A stretch of DNA of 64,000 nucleotides, from the NCBI RefSeq assembly GCF_000381885.1, contig NZ_KB907214.1:124001-188000 (forward strand). The letters are read 5' to 3'. This document shows, one piece after another, positions 51,243 through 61,305 of this stretch. Both the position numbers and the translations under genes were made by a program. The notes beneath the pieces are model-generated. The model saw only the letters and a program-made list of their open reading frames with translations. It had not been told where the DNA came from and made no database searches. Position 1 is the first letter of the stretch. The number at the start of each line of letters is the position of its first letter. This stretch comes from Actinomadura atramentaria DSM 43919. Lineage in GTDB: Bacteria; Actinomycetota; Actinomycetes; Streptosporangiales; Streptosporangiaceae.

Positions 51243-51794
51243 GTGCTTACTGTCGGTGACCAGTTCCCCGAGTTCGAGCTCACCGCCTGCGTCTCGCTGG
51301 ACCCGGACAACGCCTTCAAGACGATCAACCACAAGACCTATGAGGGTTGGAAAGTCGTCTTCTTCTGGCCCAAGGACTTCACGTTCGTCTGTCCGACCGA
51401 GATCGCCGAGTTCGGCCGGCTCAACGAGGAGTTCGCCGACCGCGACGCCCAGGTCCTCGGCGCGTCCGTCGACAACGAGTTCGTCCACTTCGCGTGGCGC
51501 AAGGACCACCCGGACCTGCGCGAGATCCCGTTCCCGATGCTGGCGGACCTCAACCGCGAGCTGACCTCCGCGCTCGGCATCCTCACCCCGGACGGCGTCG
51601 CGCAGCGCGCCACCTTCATCGTGGACCCGGACAACGAGATCCAGTTCACGATGGTGACCGCCGGCTCGGTCGGCCGGAACGTCAAGGAGGTCCTGCGGGT
51701 CCTCGACGCGCTCCAGTCCGACGAGCTGTGCCCCTGCAACTGGAACAAGGGCGAGGCGACCCTCGACGCGGGCAAGCTCCTCGCCGGAGCCTGA
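51243..51794 (+). CDS. ahpC: Alkyl hydroperoxide reductase AhpC (peroxiredoxin)
   Basis: The product has 183 residues. GTG 51243 has AAAGGAG upstream. It reduces organic and hydrogen peroxides. The peroxidatic Cys50 is in FTFVCPTEIAEF and the resolving cysteines are Cys163/Cys165 in ELCPCNW, the mycobacterial-type AhpC layout. Thr47 and the downstream Arg complete the active site. ahpD follows 72 bases later and supplies reducing power. The length is close to M. tuberculosis AhpC (195), with a shorter tail. Confidence 0.97.
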   Translation: MLTVGDQFPEFELTACVSLDPDNAFKTINHKTYEGWKVVFFWPKDFTFVCPTEIAEFGRLNEEFADRDAQVLGASVDNEFVHFAWRKDHPDLREIPFPMLADLNRELTSALGILTPDGVAQRATFIVDPDNEIQFTMVTAGSVGRNVKEVLRVLDALQSDELCPCNWNKGEATLDAGKLLAGA

Positions 51795-51866
51795 TCCCCC
51801 GTTCCCGAACCCGCCGGCGGCCGGCCGCGACGCAGCGGCCGGCCGCCCCGCCGAAAGGACCCGATC

Positions 51867-52409
51867 ATGAGCGTTGACGCGCTGAAGTCCGCCCTTCCCG
51901 ACTACGCGAAGGACACCAAGCTGAACCTGGGCTCGGTGACCTCCACCTCGTCGCTGTCCGAGCAGCAGCTCTGGGGCACGGTGCTCGCGACGGCCCTCGC
52001 CAGCCGCAACGCCGTGGTCATCCGGGAGCTGGCCGAGGAGGCGGGCGACTACCTGTCCGCCGAGGCGTTCGAGGCGGCCAAGGGCGCCGCGTCGATCATG
52101 GCGATGAACAACATCTACTACCGCGCGACGCACCTGATCGGCGACGAGACCTACGCGACGCTGCCCGCCAAGCTCCGCATGTCGATCATCGGCAAGCCGG
52201 GCGTGGACAAGCTCGACTTCGAGCTGTGGTGCCTGGCGGTCTCCGCCGTCAACGGCTGCGGCCGGTGCCTGGAGTCGCACGAGAAGGTCCTGCGCGACGG
52301 CGGGCTGTCCCGCGAACTCGTCCAGGAGGCGCTGCGCGTCGCCGCGGTCGTCCACGCCGCCGCCGTGACCCTGGAGGGCGAGGCCGCCCTGGCCCCCGCC
52401 ACCGTCTGA
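51867..52409 (+). CDS. ahpD: Alkyl hydroperoxidase AhpD
   Basis: The product has 180 residues. ATG 51867 has GAAAGG upstream. The CxxC centre is Cys131-x-x-Cys134 in [12 protein letters not shown], with Glu and His in the same loop, as in mycobacterial AhpD, which links AhpC to the lipoamide/dihydrolipoamide pathway. The surrounding fold ([24 protein letters not shown]) is complete. It forms an operon with ahpC, closed by a perfect hairpin. Confidence 0.96.
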   Translation: MSVDALKSALPDYAKDTKLNLGSVTSTSSLSEQQLWGTVLATALASRNAVVIRELAEEAGDYLSAEAFEAAKGAASIMAMNNIYYRATHLIGDETYATLPAKLRMSIIGKPGVDKLDFELWCLAVSAVNGCGRCLESHEKVLRDGGLSRELVQEALRVAAVVHAAAVTLEGEAALAPATV

Positions 52410-52431
52410 CGGGACAACAGGTAAATTTTCC

Positions 52432-52471
52432 CCCAAAGCCCGGCCACTCGTGATCCTGGCCGGGCTTTGGG
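52432..52471 (+). terminator. Terminator of the ahpCD operon
   Basis: Perfect 14-bp arms CCCAAAGCCCGGCC (52432-52445) and GGCCGGGCTTTGGG (52458-52471), 22 bases after the ahpD stop. Confidence 0.88.
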
Positions 52472-52545
52472 ACGTCTCGAACAAGAGACCACAACATCGA
52501 CATGTGGGATCGAGTTCGATTCATCCAGCGGGGGAGAACGTTTTC

Positions 52546-53094
52546 ATGGCGGCAGAGACACCGCGCGCCGATGGAGTCGCGCGCGCACCGGGCGGGCCCG
52601 CGGGCCCGCACGCCGAAGCCACCGAGGTCTGGCCGCGAGACGGCGTCATCCGGATCGTCGGCGGCGTCCACGGGTTCGGCGCCCCCGCCGACGGCTGGAC
52701 GCTGGAGAGCCGCGCGCGCGAGCGGCAGCGCGATCCGTCGCTCGGCGGCCGCGTCCGCAGCCGACTGCAGAACCGGCTCCGGGCCGTCCCCCGGGTCCTG
52801 GCCCACCCCGTGGACGTGGTGGACGGGCGGTTCGAGGCGGTCATCGACATCCGGCGCCTGACGCCGCCGCACCGCGGCATGACCGAGCACTGGGACCTCT
52901 TCCTCGTCCGCCGCGCGGGCGCCGAGCGCCGCACGCTGCGGGTCGGCCGGTGGCTCGACGAGATGCCCGGGAAGAAGTCCATCGTGACCTTCCCCGCCCA
53001 GTCACCGGACCGGCCGCCCGGAACGAGCGTCCGGCCCTACTTCACCAGCGCGGACGCGCTGGCCATCCGCGCGCGCAGGAAGTCGGACAAATGA
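52546..53094 (+). CDS. Hypothetical protein coupled to a glycosyltransferase (182 aa)
   Basis: ATG 52546 has GGGGAGAA upstream. The C-terminal half is a beta-sandwich-like domain: FEAVIDIRRLTPPHRGMTEH, then WDLFLVRRAG, LRVGRWLDEMPGKKSIVTFP and VRPYFTSADALAIRARR. This pattern (strand, LRVGR, PYFT..., LAIRA) is also seen as an accessory domain of actinobacterial teichoic-acid and galactan-type glycosyltransferases. The N-terminus is disordered. It is coupled to the glycosyltransferase by ATGA, so the two probably act on the same glycan. Confidence 0.7.
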   Translation: MAAETPRADGVARAPGGPAGPHAEATEVWPRDGVIRIVGGVHGFGAPADGWTLESRARERQRDPSLGGRVRSRLQNRLRAVPRVLAHPVDVVDGRFEAVIDIRRLTPPHRGMTEHWDLFLVRRAGAERRTLRVGRWLDEMPGKKSIVTFPAQSPDRPPGTSVRPYFTSADALAIRARRKSDK

Positions 53095-54218
53095 AGATCA
53101 CTTACGTTCTGACCTGGGCGTACGCGATGGGCGGCACGATCCGCACGGTGATCAGCCAGGCGAACGCGATGGCCCGCGCGGGTCACGACGTCGAGCTGGT
53201 GAGCGTGCTGCGGACCAATGACGATCCGCGCTTCCCGGTCGATCCGGCCGTGCGGATGATCTCGCTCATCGACCGGCGCGTGGACAAGGCCGACCCGAAC
53301 GCCGGGCCCGGCACGGTGGTGCCGCCCGCCGAGCGCATCGCGAACGTCTTCACCGCCGACGTCGAGGCCGTCGTCGCCGAGTACTTCGGCGGGTTCCACG
53401 ACCGCGTCCTCGTCACCACCCGGCCCGCGCTGAACCTGCTGTCCGCGCGGTTCGCGCCGCGCACCGCCGTCCGAGTCGCGCAGGAGCACGTGAACTTCGG
53501 GACGCACCGCGAGGAGCTGCGGAAGGTCCTCGCGGAGTGCTACACGCCGCTCGACGCGCTGGTCACGCTGACCGAGCGCGACCGGGAGGCGTACCGCGAG
53601 GTCTTCGGCGACGCGCTGCGCGTCGAGTGCATCCCCAACGCGCTGCACACGCTGGACGTGCGGCGCGCCGACCCGGACGCGCGGACGGTCGTCGCCGCAG
53701 GCCGCCTCGCCCGGCAAAAGGGCTACGACATGCTCATCCCGGCGTTCGCCAAGGTCGTGGAGAAGCACCCGGACTGGCGGCTGCGCATCTACGGCGGCGG
53801 CCAGGAGGAGGAGAAGCTGCGCCGCCGCGTGCTGCGCGACCACCTCTACAACCACGTCTTCCTCATGGGCGCGAGCAGCCGGCTCGGCGAGGAACTGCCC
53901 AAGGGCTCGATATACGCGCTCAGCTCGCGGTTCGAGGGCTTCCCGATGGTGCTCATGGAGGCGCTCAGCCACGGGCTCGCCCCGGTCGCGTTCGACTGCC
54001 CGTCCGGACCCCGCGAGATGCTGACCGACGGCGTGGACGGGCTGCTCGTCCCGCCCGCCGACGTCGACGCGTTCGCCGCCGCGCTGTGCCGCGTCATCGA
54101 GGACGGCGAGCTGCGCCGCTCCCTCGGCGAGAACGCCCTGAAGACGGCGCAGCGCTACGGCCCGGACTCCGTCCTCCCCCGGTGGGAGCGGCTGTTCGCC
54201 GAGCTCACCGGGGGGTGA
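53091..54218 (+). CDS. Glycosyltransferase, GT4 family
   Basis: The product has 375 residues. ATG 53091 overlaps the previous stop. The first Rossmann half begins KITYVLTWAYAMGGTIRTV. The second half has the GT4 hallmarks VVAAGRLARQKGYDMLIPAF, LRIYGGGQEEEKLR and FEGFPMVLMEALSHGLAPVAFDC, which bind the sugar nucleotide. No membrane segment is present, so it is cytoplasmic or peripheral. The acceptor is unknown. It ends 4 bases before the convergent guaA stop. Confidence 0.92.
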   Translation: MKITYVLTWAYAMGGTIRTVISQANAMARAGHDVELVSVLRTNDDPRFPVDPAVRMISLIDRRVDKADPNAGPGTVVPPAERIANVFTADVEAVVAEYFGGFHDRVLVTTRPALNLLSARFAPRTAVRVAQEHVNFGTHREELRKVLAECYTPLDALVTLTERDREAYREVFGDALRVECIPNALHTLDVRRADPDARTVVAAGRLARQKGYDMLIPAFAKVVEKHPDWRLRIYGGGQEEEKLRRRVLRDHLYNHVFLMGASSRLGEELPKGSIYALSSRFEGFPMVLMEALSHGLAPVAFDCPSGPREMLTDGVDGLLVPPADVDAFAAALCRVIEDGELRRSLGENALKTAQRYGPDSVLPRWERLFAELTGG

Positions 54219-54221
54219 CGG

Positions 54222-55790
54222 TCACTCCCACTCGATGGTGCCCGGGGGCTTGCTGGTGATGTCGACCGCGACGCGGTTGACCTCGCGGACCTCGTTGGTG
54301 ATGCGGGTCGAGATCCGCTGGAGGACGTCGTAGGGCAGCCGCGCCCAGTCGGCGGTCATCGCGTCCTCGCTGGTCACCGGGCGCAGGACGATCGGGTGGC
54401 CGTAGGTGCGGCCGTCGCCCTGCACGCCGACCGACCGGACGTCGGCCAGGAGCACGACGGGGAACTGCCAGATGTCGCGGTCGAGTCCGGCGCGGGTCAG
54501 CTCCTCGCGGGCGATGGCGTCGGCGTCGCGCAGGATCTCCAGCCGCTCGCGGTCCACCGCGCCGATGATGCGGATGCCGAGGCCGGGGCCGGGGAACGGC
54601 TGGCGCCAGACGATCTCGGCGGGCAGCCCGAGCTGCTCGCCGAGGGCGCGGACCTCGTCCTTGAACAGGGTCCGCAGCGGCTCGACGAGCTGGAACTGCA
54701 GGTCCTCGGGGAGGCCGCCGACGTTGTGGTGCGACTTGATGTTCGCCGCGCCGGTGCCGCCGCCGGACTCCACGACGTCGGGGTAGAGCGTTCCCTGCAC
54801 CAGGAACTCGACGGGCTCGGGCGCGTCCTCCCCCACGATCTCGCGGGCGGCCTGCTCGAACACCCGGATGAACTCGCGGCCGATGATCTTCCGCTTGGCC
54901 TCGGGGTCGGTGACGCCGTCGAGCGCGGCGAGGAACCGCTCCTGCGCGTCCACGACGTGCAGGTTCACGCCCGTCGCGGCGACGAAGTCCTTCTCGACCT
55001 GCTCGGCCTCGCCCTTGCGCAGCAGGCCGTGGTCGACGAACACGCAGGTGAGCTGGTCGCCGATGGCGCGCTGGACGAGCGCCGCCGCGACCGCCGAGTC
55101 CACGCCGCCCGACAGGCCGCAGATCGCCCGCTTGGTGCCGATCTGCTCGCGGACCGCGTCGATGGACTCCTCGACGATGTTCACCATCGTCCAGTTCGGG
55201 CGGCAGCCCGCGCCCTCGTACAGGAACCGGCGCAGCACCGCCATGCCGTGCTCGGTGTGCAGCACCTCCGGGTGGAACTGGACGCCGAACATGCGGCGGG
55301 CCACGTCCTCCATGCCGGCGACCGGCGTCACGTCCGTGCTCGCCGTGACCGTGAAGCCCCGCGGCGCGGCGCTGACGAAGTCGCGGTGGGACATCCACAC
55401 GGCCTGCTCGCCGGGCGTGCCCTCGAACAGCAGCCCCGGCTCGGTGACGGCGATCGTCGCGCCGCCGTACTCAGCGACGTCGGAGTTGGCGACGGTGCCG
55501 CCGAGCGCCTGCGCCATCACCTGGTGCCCGTAGCAGATCCCGAGCGTGGGGACGCCGAGGTCGAACAGGCCCTCGGGCGCGGCAGGGGCGCCCTCCTCGT
55601 ACACCGACGCCGGACCGCCCGACAGGATGATCGCCTTCGGCTTCTTGGCGAGCATCTCGGCGGCGGGCATCGTGCAGGGGACGATCTCGCTGAACACCTG
55701 GCACTCGCGGACGCGCCGCGCGATGAGCTGTGCGTACTGCGCGCCGAAGTCGACGACGAGCACGGTGTCAAAGGTCTGGTCTACGGCCAC
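54222..55790 (-). CDS. guaA: GMP synthase (glutamine-hydrolysing)
   Basis: The product has 522 residues. It makes GMP from XMP, ATP and glutamine. GTG 55790 follows AAAGGCG; the upstream extension has non-coding composition. The class I amidotransferase half has Cys86 in LGICYGHQ and the His-Glu pair in FGVQFHPEV. The ATP-pyrophosphatase half has the PP-loop [15 protein letters not shown]. The C-terminal dimerisation domain ends with [10 protein letters not shown]. All motifs are intact. It is a core chromosomal gene and marks the region as chromosome. Confidence 0.98.
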   Translation of the reverse strand: MAVDQTFDTVLVVDFGAQYAQLIARRVRECQVFSEIVPCTMPAAEMLAKKPKAIILSGGPASVYEEGAPAAPEGLFDLGVPTLGICYGHQVMAQALGGTVANSDVAEYGGATIAVTEPGLLFEGTPGEQAVWMSHRDFVSAAPRGFTVTASTDVTPVAGMEDVARRMFGVQFHPEVLHTEHGMAVLRRFLYEGAGCRPNWTMVNIVEESIDAVREQIGTKRAICGLSGGVDSAVAAALVQRAIGDQLTCVFVDHGLLRKGEAEQVEKDFVAATGVNLHVVDAQERFLAALDGVTDPEAKRKIIGREFIRVFEQAAREIVGEDAPEPVEFLVQGTLYPDVVESGGGTGAANIKSHHNVGGLPEDLQFQLVEPLRTLFKDEVRALGEQLGLPAEIVWRQPFPGPGLGIRIIGAVDRERLEILRDADAIAREELTRAGLDRDIWQFPVVLLADVRSVGVQGDGRTYGHPIVLRPVTSEDAMTADWARLPYDVLQRISTRITNEVREVNRVAVDITSKPPGTIEWE

Positions 55791-56048
55791 CAGGGCGCCT
55801 TTCGGACGGGCATGACGGGAATTCGGCGGATACCCCAGTGTACGGGGCCGCTGCCTGCGCGGACGCGCGCGCTCCCGCGCGCCGGGGCGGCCGGGGACAC
55901 GCCGGACACGCGGCGGGACGCGCCGAATGCGGGCGTGCGGGGGTTCCGCTCTGATACCTGTTGACAACAGTCCGTGTCCGCAGAGTCCTCCGCCGCGCCC
56001 GCACCACGGCCCGGCGCGCCCGCATCCGCCGCCGCACCTAGGAGCCCA

Positions 56049-57113
56049 GTGAAGCCCCTCGCCGCCGTCGCCGCCCTGCTCGCCGCCGCCCTACCCGCCG
56101 CCGCGTCGGTTCCGGACGCCGCACAACCCGCCACGGCCCGCGGCCCCGCGCAGGCCGGGGCCGCGCCGAGCGCGCCGCGCGGGGCCGGGGACACGGCCAC
56201 GGTTCGGGGCGCACGAAACGTTTCGCCCGCCGCCGCGTCGGGCGCGGCGCCCGGGCGTGCGCGCGTCGGGGCGCGGGGCGCGGAGGCGTGTGCCGGGGCG
56301 GCGGCGCGGGTGCGGGCCGGGACGCCCGCCGGCGTGGAGCGGAACGAGCTGACGCCCGCCGAGGCCGCCGCCGCGGACCGCGACCTCGCGGAGATCACGC
56401 GGCGGCTCGGCCTCGACGGCGACCGGTCGGGCGCGCGCGTCCGCGCGACGCTGACGATCCCGGTGTACTTCCACGTCCTGCACGACGGCGCGCGCGGCAA
56501 CGTCCCGACCGCGCAGATCAAGCGGCAGATCGCCACGATGAACGCCGCGTACGGGGGCCGCAAGGGCGGCGCGGACACCGGCGTCCGGTTCGCGCTGAAG
56601 AAGATCAGCAGGTCCGACAACGGCAACTGGTACGCGCAGCCGGAGGACTACGAGAAGGTCTACAAGCCCAAGCTGCGCATCGGCGGCGCGGGGACGCTCA
56701 ACCTCTACACGGCCAAGACCGGCTCGGACCTGCTCGGCTTCTCGACGTTCCCCTGGAAGTACGCGGGCGCGCCGAAGCTCGACGGCGTCCTGGTGGACGT
56801 CGGCACGCTCCCCGGCGGCGACCTCGCGCCGTACAACCTCGGGTACAGCGCCGTCCACGAGACCGGGCACTGGCTGGGGCTGTTCCACACCTTCCAGGAC
56901 GGCTGCGGCGGGAAGGGCGACCGGGTCGCGGACACGCCGCCGGAGGAGGAGGCGACGCACGGCTGCCCCGCCGACAAGGACACCTGCCCCGCCGACGGCC
57001 ACGACCCCGTCCACAACTTCATGGACTACGCCGACGACGCCTGCATGCACGAGTTCACCGCCGGGCAGGGCGCGCGGATCAGGAAGGCGTGGGCGGCCTA
57101 CCGCGCCCGGTAG
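56049..57113 (+). CDS. Secreted zinc metalloprotease, M43 (pappalysin/cytophagalysin-like)
   Basis: The product has 354 residues. GTG 56049 has GGAG upstream; an N-terminal signal peptide follows ([18 protein letters not shown]). A Pro/Ala-rich segment and a pro-region precede the catalytic domain from about residue 140 ([11 protein letters not shown]). The zinc site is H270-E271-H274-H280 in [11 protein letters not shown], and the Met-turn is [17 protein letters not shown] at 55961 may be its -35 box. Its last 16 bases overlap the end of the broken AlkD-like gene on the other strand. Confidence 0.88.
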   Translation: MKPLAAVAALLAAALPAAASVPDAAQPATARGPAQAGAAPSAPRGAGDTATVRGARNVSPAAASGAAPGRARVGARGAEACAGAAARVRAGTPAGVERNELTPAEAAAADRDLAEITRRLGLDGDRSGARVRATLTIPVYFHVLHDGARGNVPTAQIKRQIATMNAAYGGRKGGADTGVRFALKKISRSDNGNWYAQPEDYEKVYKPKLRIGGAGTLNLYTAKTGSDLLGFSTFPWKYAGAPKLDGVLVDVGTLPGGDLAPYNLGYSAVHETGHWLGLFHTFQDGCGGKGDRVADTPPEEEATHGCPADKDTCPADGHDPVHNFMDYADDACMHEFTAGQGARIRKAWAAYRAR

Positions 57114-57624
57114 GCGGCGCGGAGCCGCGCGGCGTCGTCCTCCGGCAGGTACTTGACGGCCTCGCGCAGCGTCACGCCGGACATCTCGGCCAGGTGCGCG
57201 CCGGTCCAGGCCGCCACCTGGGCGGAATCGCGCTTGGCCAGTTCGCGCAGCACCCAGCCGAGCGCCTTGCGGACGAAGAACTCGCGTTCGGCGACCAGCG
57301 CCGCGCCGTACCGTTCGAGGCGGGCCGTGTCGGGGCGGCCCGCCCGGATGCCGGGGAGCAGCGCGAGCAGCGACGTCCGGCGAATCCACAGGCAGGGATC
57401 GCCGACCCACGCGTCCAGCGTCCGCGCCGTCTCGGGGAACGCCAGGAGGAGCCCGCCGACGATCTTGTCGGCGAGCCCGTCCACGTCCACCCAGGACGGC
57501 GAGTCGCGAATCATGCCTTCGACGAACGGCAGGTCGGCCGGGGGTGAGGTCCCCGACGCGGGCGGTCGCGAGCCGGATCGGCGAAGGTCTCCAGTTCGGC
57601 GACGATCGCCGCGACGGCGTGCAT
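57098..57624 (-). pseudogene. DNA alkylation repair (AlkD-like) gene, deleted and frameshifted
   Basis: The N-terminal piece begins at ATG 57624 (MHAVAAIVAELETFADPARD), the usual AlkD start, but ends after 37 codons. In another frame, ADLPFVEGMIRDSPSWVDVDGL runs on to FFVRKALGWVLRELAKRD, the C-terminal HEAT-repeat part of AlkD-type proteins. About 80-100 residues between the two are missing and the frame is shifted. An intact AlkD would have about 220-240 residues. The C-terminal part could still be translated from ATG 57514, but would lack the DNA-binding groove. Confidence 0.68.
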
Positions 57625-57659
57625 GGGGGCCACCGTAGTCACGGCGGCCCCCCGCACCG

Positions 57660-59411
57660 TCAGGAGATGCCGACGATCGGCAGCCGCAGCGCCGCCGGGG
57701 CGTCCGCCGGGACCACCGGGTTCTTCGGCGCGACCGCCGCGAGCCGCCGGTAGTCCGCGCCGAGCGCGGGACGCTCGTCCGCCTCGCCCTTGTTCGGCCA
57801 CAGCGACATCGCCCGCTCCGCCTGCGCGGTGATCGTCAGCGACGGGTTGACGCCGAGGTTCGCCGACACCGCCGACCCGTCCACGACGTGCAGCCCCTCG
57901 TGCCCGTACACGCGGTGGTACGGGTCGATGACGCCGTTCTCCGCCGAGTCGCCGATCGGGCAGCCGCCGAGGAAGTGCGCGGTCAGCGGGATGTCGAACA
58001 GGTCGCCCCAGCCGCCGCCGGCCATGCCGCCGGTGACGTCCGCGAGCATCTCGGCCGCGCGGTGGCCCTCGGGAATCCACGTCGGGTTCGGCTCGCCGTG
58101 GCCCTCGCGCGCGCGGACGTCCCAGCCGAACGGGCCGCGCTTGGGCTTGAGGGTGATCGAGTTGTCGCGGCTCTGCATGACGAGCGCGATGACGGTCCGC
58201 TCCGACCACGTCCGCACGTCGAAGAGCTGGACGAGGTCGGCGGGGCGCCGCGCGACCTCGCCCAGGAACTTCGCCCAGCGCGGCCGGTGCTTCTCACCGG
58301 GCCGGTCGCCGTCCACCAGCAGCGTCTGGAGCAGCGCCATGAGGTTCGAGCCCTTGCCGTACCGGACGGGCTCGATGTGCGTGTCCGGCGTCGGGTGGAA
58401 CGAGGACGTGATCGCGACGCCGCGCGAGTAGTCCGGCCCGGGGACGCCGTTGCGGCGGCCCGCGCCGAGGATCGCCTCGGAGTTCGTGCGCGTCAGCTCG
58501 CCGAGGCGCGCCGACAGCCTCGGCAGCCGCCCGGTGCTCCGCAGCTTGTGCAGCAGCTTCTGAGTCCCGTACGTTCCGGCCGCGAACACGACCTGGTCGG
58601 TGGTGAAGCTCTTGCGGTTGCGGCCGAACGAGCCGGTGCGGACGATGTCGACCCGGTACCCGCCCCCGTCCAGCGGCGTCACCGCCGTGACGCGGCTCAG
58701 CGGCATGATGCGCGCGCCGGCCTTCTCCGCGAGGTACAGGTAGTTCTCGGTCAGCATGTTCTTCGCGCCGTGGCGGCAGCCGACCATGCACTCGCCGCAC
58801 TCGGTGCAGCCCTTGCGGCGCGGCCCGACGCCGCCGAAGTACGGGTCGTCGCTCTCGACGCCCGGCCCGTCGCCGAAGTGGACGCCGACGGGCGTCCGCA
58901 CGAACGTGTCGGCCTTGCCCATCCGCTCGGCGACGGTCCGCATCGCGACGTCCGCGTCGGTGATCGTCGGGTTCTGGACGACGCCGAGCATCCGCCGCGC
59001 CTGGTCGTAGTACGGCGCCAGCTCCGCCTTCCAGTCGGTGATGTGCGCCCACTGCCGGTCGTTGAAGAACGGGTCCGGCGGCACGTACAGCGTGTTGGCG
59101 TAGTTCAGCGACCCGCCGCCGACGCCCGCGCCCGCCAGCACCATGACCCGGCTGGTCTTCGCGCCCCGGATCAGATGGATGCGCTGCATGCCGGTCAGGC
59201 CGAGCGCGGGCGCCCACACGTACCGCGCGACGCGCCAGTTCGTCTTCGGCATCTCGGGGTAGCGCGCGCCGGGGCCGCCGCCGGGGTTGGTGTCGAAGCG
59301 GCGGCCCGCCTCGATCACGCCGACCTTGTAGCCCTTCTCCGTCAGCCGCAGCGCGGACACGCTGCCGCCGAACCCCGATCCGATGACCAGGACGTCGTAA
59401 TCGTGTGCCAT
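57660..59411 (-). CDS. GMC-type FAD-dependent oxidoreductase (cholesterol-oxidase-like)
   Basis: The product has 583 residues, with ATG 59411. The FAD site is DVLVIGSGFGGSVSALRL at the N-terminus. AGAGVGGGSLNYANTLYVPP is the conserved GMC signature. A Cys-rich segment, CTECGECMVGCRHGAKN, resembles a 4Fe-4S site found in this actinobacterial subgroup. The C-terminal GCPIGDSAENGVIDPYHRVYG and VDGSAVSANLGVNPSLTI close the FAD and active-site region. The substrate is unknown. It is 21 bases downstream of the aldehyde dehydrogenase gene, in one operon. Confidence 0.9.
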   Translation of the reverse strand: MAHDYDVLVIGSGFGGSVSALRLTEKGYKVGVIEAGRRFDTNPGGGPGARYPEMPKTNWRVARYVWAPALGLTGMQRIHLIRGAKTSRVMVLAGAGVGGGSLNYANTLYVPPDPFFNDRQWAHITDWKAELAPYYDQARRMLGVVQNPTITDADVAMRTVAERMGKADTFVRTPVGVHFGDGPGVESDDPYFGGVGPRRKGCTECGECMVGCRHGAKNMLTENYLYLAEKAGARIMPLSRVTAVTPLDGGGYRVDIVRTGSFGRNRKSFTTDQVVFAAGTYGTQKLLHKLRSTGRLPRLSARLGELTRTNSEAILGAGRRNGVPGPDYSRGVAITSSFHPTPDTHIEPVRYGKGSNLMALLQTLLVDGDRPGEKHRPRWAKFLGEVARRPADLVQLFDVRTWSERTVIALVMQSRDNSITLKPKRGPFGWDVRAREGHGEPNPTWIPEGHRAAEMLADVTGGMAGGGWGDLFDIPLTAHFLGGCPIGDSAENGVIDPYHRVYGHEGLHVVDGSAVSANLGVNPSLTITAQAERAMSLWPNKGEADERPALGADYRRLAAVAPKNPVVPADAPAALRLPIVGIS

Positions 59412-59432
59412 GTTTCCTTGTCCCAGCCCGTC

Positions 59433-61013
59433 CTACTTGATGTGCAGCTTCTTCATGATCCTGATGCCGCGCGCCATGAACGCGGCGAAGGAGTCGTAGG
59501 ACATCGAGCCGGGCGGCTCCAGGTCCATGAAGTGCTGGCTGGCGACGGTCTGCACCTCGGTGAACTTCAGCAGGCCCTCCGCGCCGTGGCGGCGGCCGAC
59601 GCCGGACTGCTTGAACCCGCCCATCGGCGCGTCGTAGGACGCGTAGGCCGCGCCGTAGCCGTCGTTGATGTTGACGGTCCCGGCCTGGAGGCGGGCGGCG
59701 AGGCGGCGGCCGCGCGCGACGTTCGTCGTCCACACCGAGGCGTTGAGGCCGTACTCGGTGTCGTTGGCGAGCGCGACGACCTCGTCCTCGTCGCGGAACT
59801 TGTAGACGGCGACGACGGGCCCGAACGTCTCGTTCGCGCACAGGTCCATGCTGCCGCTGACGTCCGCGAGGACGGTCGGCTCGTAGAACAGCGGGCCGAC
59901 GTCCGGCCGGGCCTTGCCGCCGGCCAGGACGGTCGCGCCCTCCTTGACGGCCTGCTCGACGTGCGCGGTCACCGCGTCGAGCTGGCGCCTGGACGTCAGC
60001 GAGCCCATGTCGGCGGTGAAGTCGAGCCCGGTGCCGAGCTGCATCTTCCCGGCCAGCTCGGCGAAGCGCGGCACGAAGCGGTCGTAGATGTCCTCGTGGA
60101 CGTACATCCGCTCGATCGAGATGCAGAGCTGGCCCGCGTTGGTGAAGCAGGCGCGCAGCGCGCCCTTGGCGGAGCGCTCGACGTCGGCGTCCGGCAGGAC
60201 GATCATCGGGTTCTTGCCGCCGAGCTCCAGCGAGTAGTTGATCAGCCGGGGGGCGACCTTGGCGGCGATGGCCTTCCCGCCGCGCGTCGAGCCGGTGAAC
60301 GAGACGTAGTCGGCGTTGTCGATCAGCGGGTCGCCGACGACGGACGGCTCGCCGAGGACGATCTGCCACAGGTCGCGCGGCAGGCCGAGGTCGACGAGCA
60401 GGTCCAGCACCCACAGGCTGGACAGGCACGTCTGGGTGTCGGGCTTGTGGACGACGGCGTTGCCCGCCATGAGCGCGGGGGCGATGTCGCTCGCGCCGAG
60501 CGCGAACGGGTAGTTCCACGGGGAGATCAGGCCGACGACGCCCTTGGGGTGCCGCAGCTCGCGGACGCGCGTGAGGCCGGGCATCATGCCCTGGCGGCGG
60601 CGCGGGCGCATCAGCTTGCCGACCCGGCGCGCGTAGTACAGCGAGCACAGGGCGACGTCGAGGAACTCTTCGAGCGCGTGGCGGCGCGCCTTGCCGGTTT
60701 CGAGCTGGATGACGTCCAGGATCTCGTCGCGGCGGGCGACCAGCGCGTCGGGCAGGCGCAGGAACGGCTTGGCGCGCTCGGCGGGGGACAGCGCGGCCCA
60801 GGACCGCTGGGCCTCGCGCGCCCGCGCGTACGCGGCGACGACGTCGTCCGCGCTGGAGACGGGCAGGGTGGCCAGGGGTTCACCGGTGAAGGGGGTGGGG
60901 ATGGTCACGGTCTCGGCGCCGCCGGAGGCGACCCGCGAGGCCAGCCGCTCGACGACGTTCTGGGGGAGCCTGTGCTCTGTCACGCCTTTGGCGGGGACCG
61001 TCGAAGATGCCAT
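59433..61013 (-). CDS. Succinate-semialdehyde dehydrogenase (NADP+)-like aldehyde dehydrogenase
   Basis: The product has 526 residues; ATG 61013 is used, with no strong binding site. The catalytic set is N167 (SPWNYPF), E263 (LELGGKNP) and C297 (NAGQLCIS). The NAD(P) motif is FTGSTRGGK. Sequence and length match the actinobacterial succinate-semialdehyde dehydrogenases (GabD2 type) that lie next to a GMC oxidoreductase near guaA or guaB. It oxidises an aldehyde to the acid. The exact substrate is inferred. Confidence 0.92.
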   Translation of the reverse strand: MASSTVPAKGVTEHRLPQNVVERLASRVASGGAETVTIPTPFTGEPLATLPVSSADDVVAAYARAREAQRSWAALSPAERAKPFLRLPDALVARRDEILDVIQLETGKARRHALEEFLDVALCSLYYARRVGKLMRPRRRQGMMPGLTRVRELRHPKGVVGLISPWNYPFALGASDIAPALMAGNAVVHKPDTQTCLSSLWVLDLLVDLGLPRDLWQIVLGEPSVVGDPLIDNADYVSFTGSTRGGKAIAAKVAPRLINYSLELGGKNPMIVLPDADVERSAKGALRACFTNAGQLCISIERMYVHEDIYDRFVPRFAELAGKMQLGTGLDFTADMGSLTSRRQLDAVTAHVEQAVKEGATVLAGGKARPDVGPLFYEPTVLADVSGSMDLCANETFGPVVAVYKFRDEDEVVALANDTEYGLNASVWTTNVARGRRLAARLQAGTVNINDGYGAAYASYDAPMGGFKQSGVGRRHGAEGLLKFTEVQTVASQHFMDLEPPGSMSYDSFAAFMARGIRIMKKLHIK

Positions 61014-61305
61014 GAAAGCAGGGTATGACCAGGTGCCCACTGCTCGCTACCCACAGGTAACGAGTTACTTTCCGTCCGTTCTCCGACTCTCTCCGTGCCG
61101 ACAGTCCCCTCCGCTGGACTTTCCCATTACGGAACGTTCCACCTTGACCGGGTTGGGCAACCCACCGCTTGACCGACCCGTCAGGGTGTATCCCAAGATG
61201 CGGAGCTGAACGAGGCGCCCGCCGCGCCGCCCGCCGGACGCCTCCGCCGCGCCCGTCCGGCCGGGGCCGGTCCGGCGGCCGCCCGCGACGGAGGGGGACG
61301 CACAC
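61014..61305. promoter_or_regulatory. Divergent control region with palindromes
   Basis: Between the dehydrogenase (minus) and the TetR gene (plus). It contains GTAAC-GA-GTTAC (61057-61068) and the perfect palindrome GGAACGTTCC (61131-61140), both plausible operators for the adjacent TetR protein. No site is known experimentally. Confidence 0.45.

Noticed and set aside
57888-61028. Very long plus-strand open frame (over 1000 codons) opposite the GMC oxidoreductase and aldehyde dehydrogenase genes
   Set aside because: The minus strand carries two proteins with complete catalytic motifs. The plus frame has an Arg/Asp/Val-rich, motif-free composition typical of antisense reading in GC-rich DNA.
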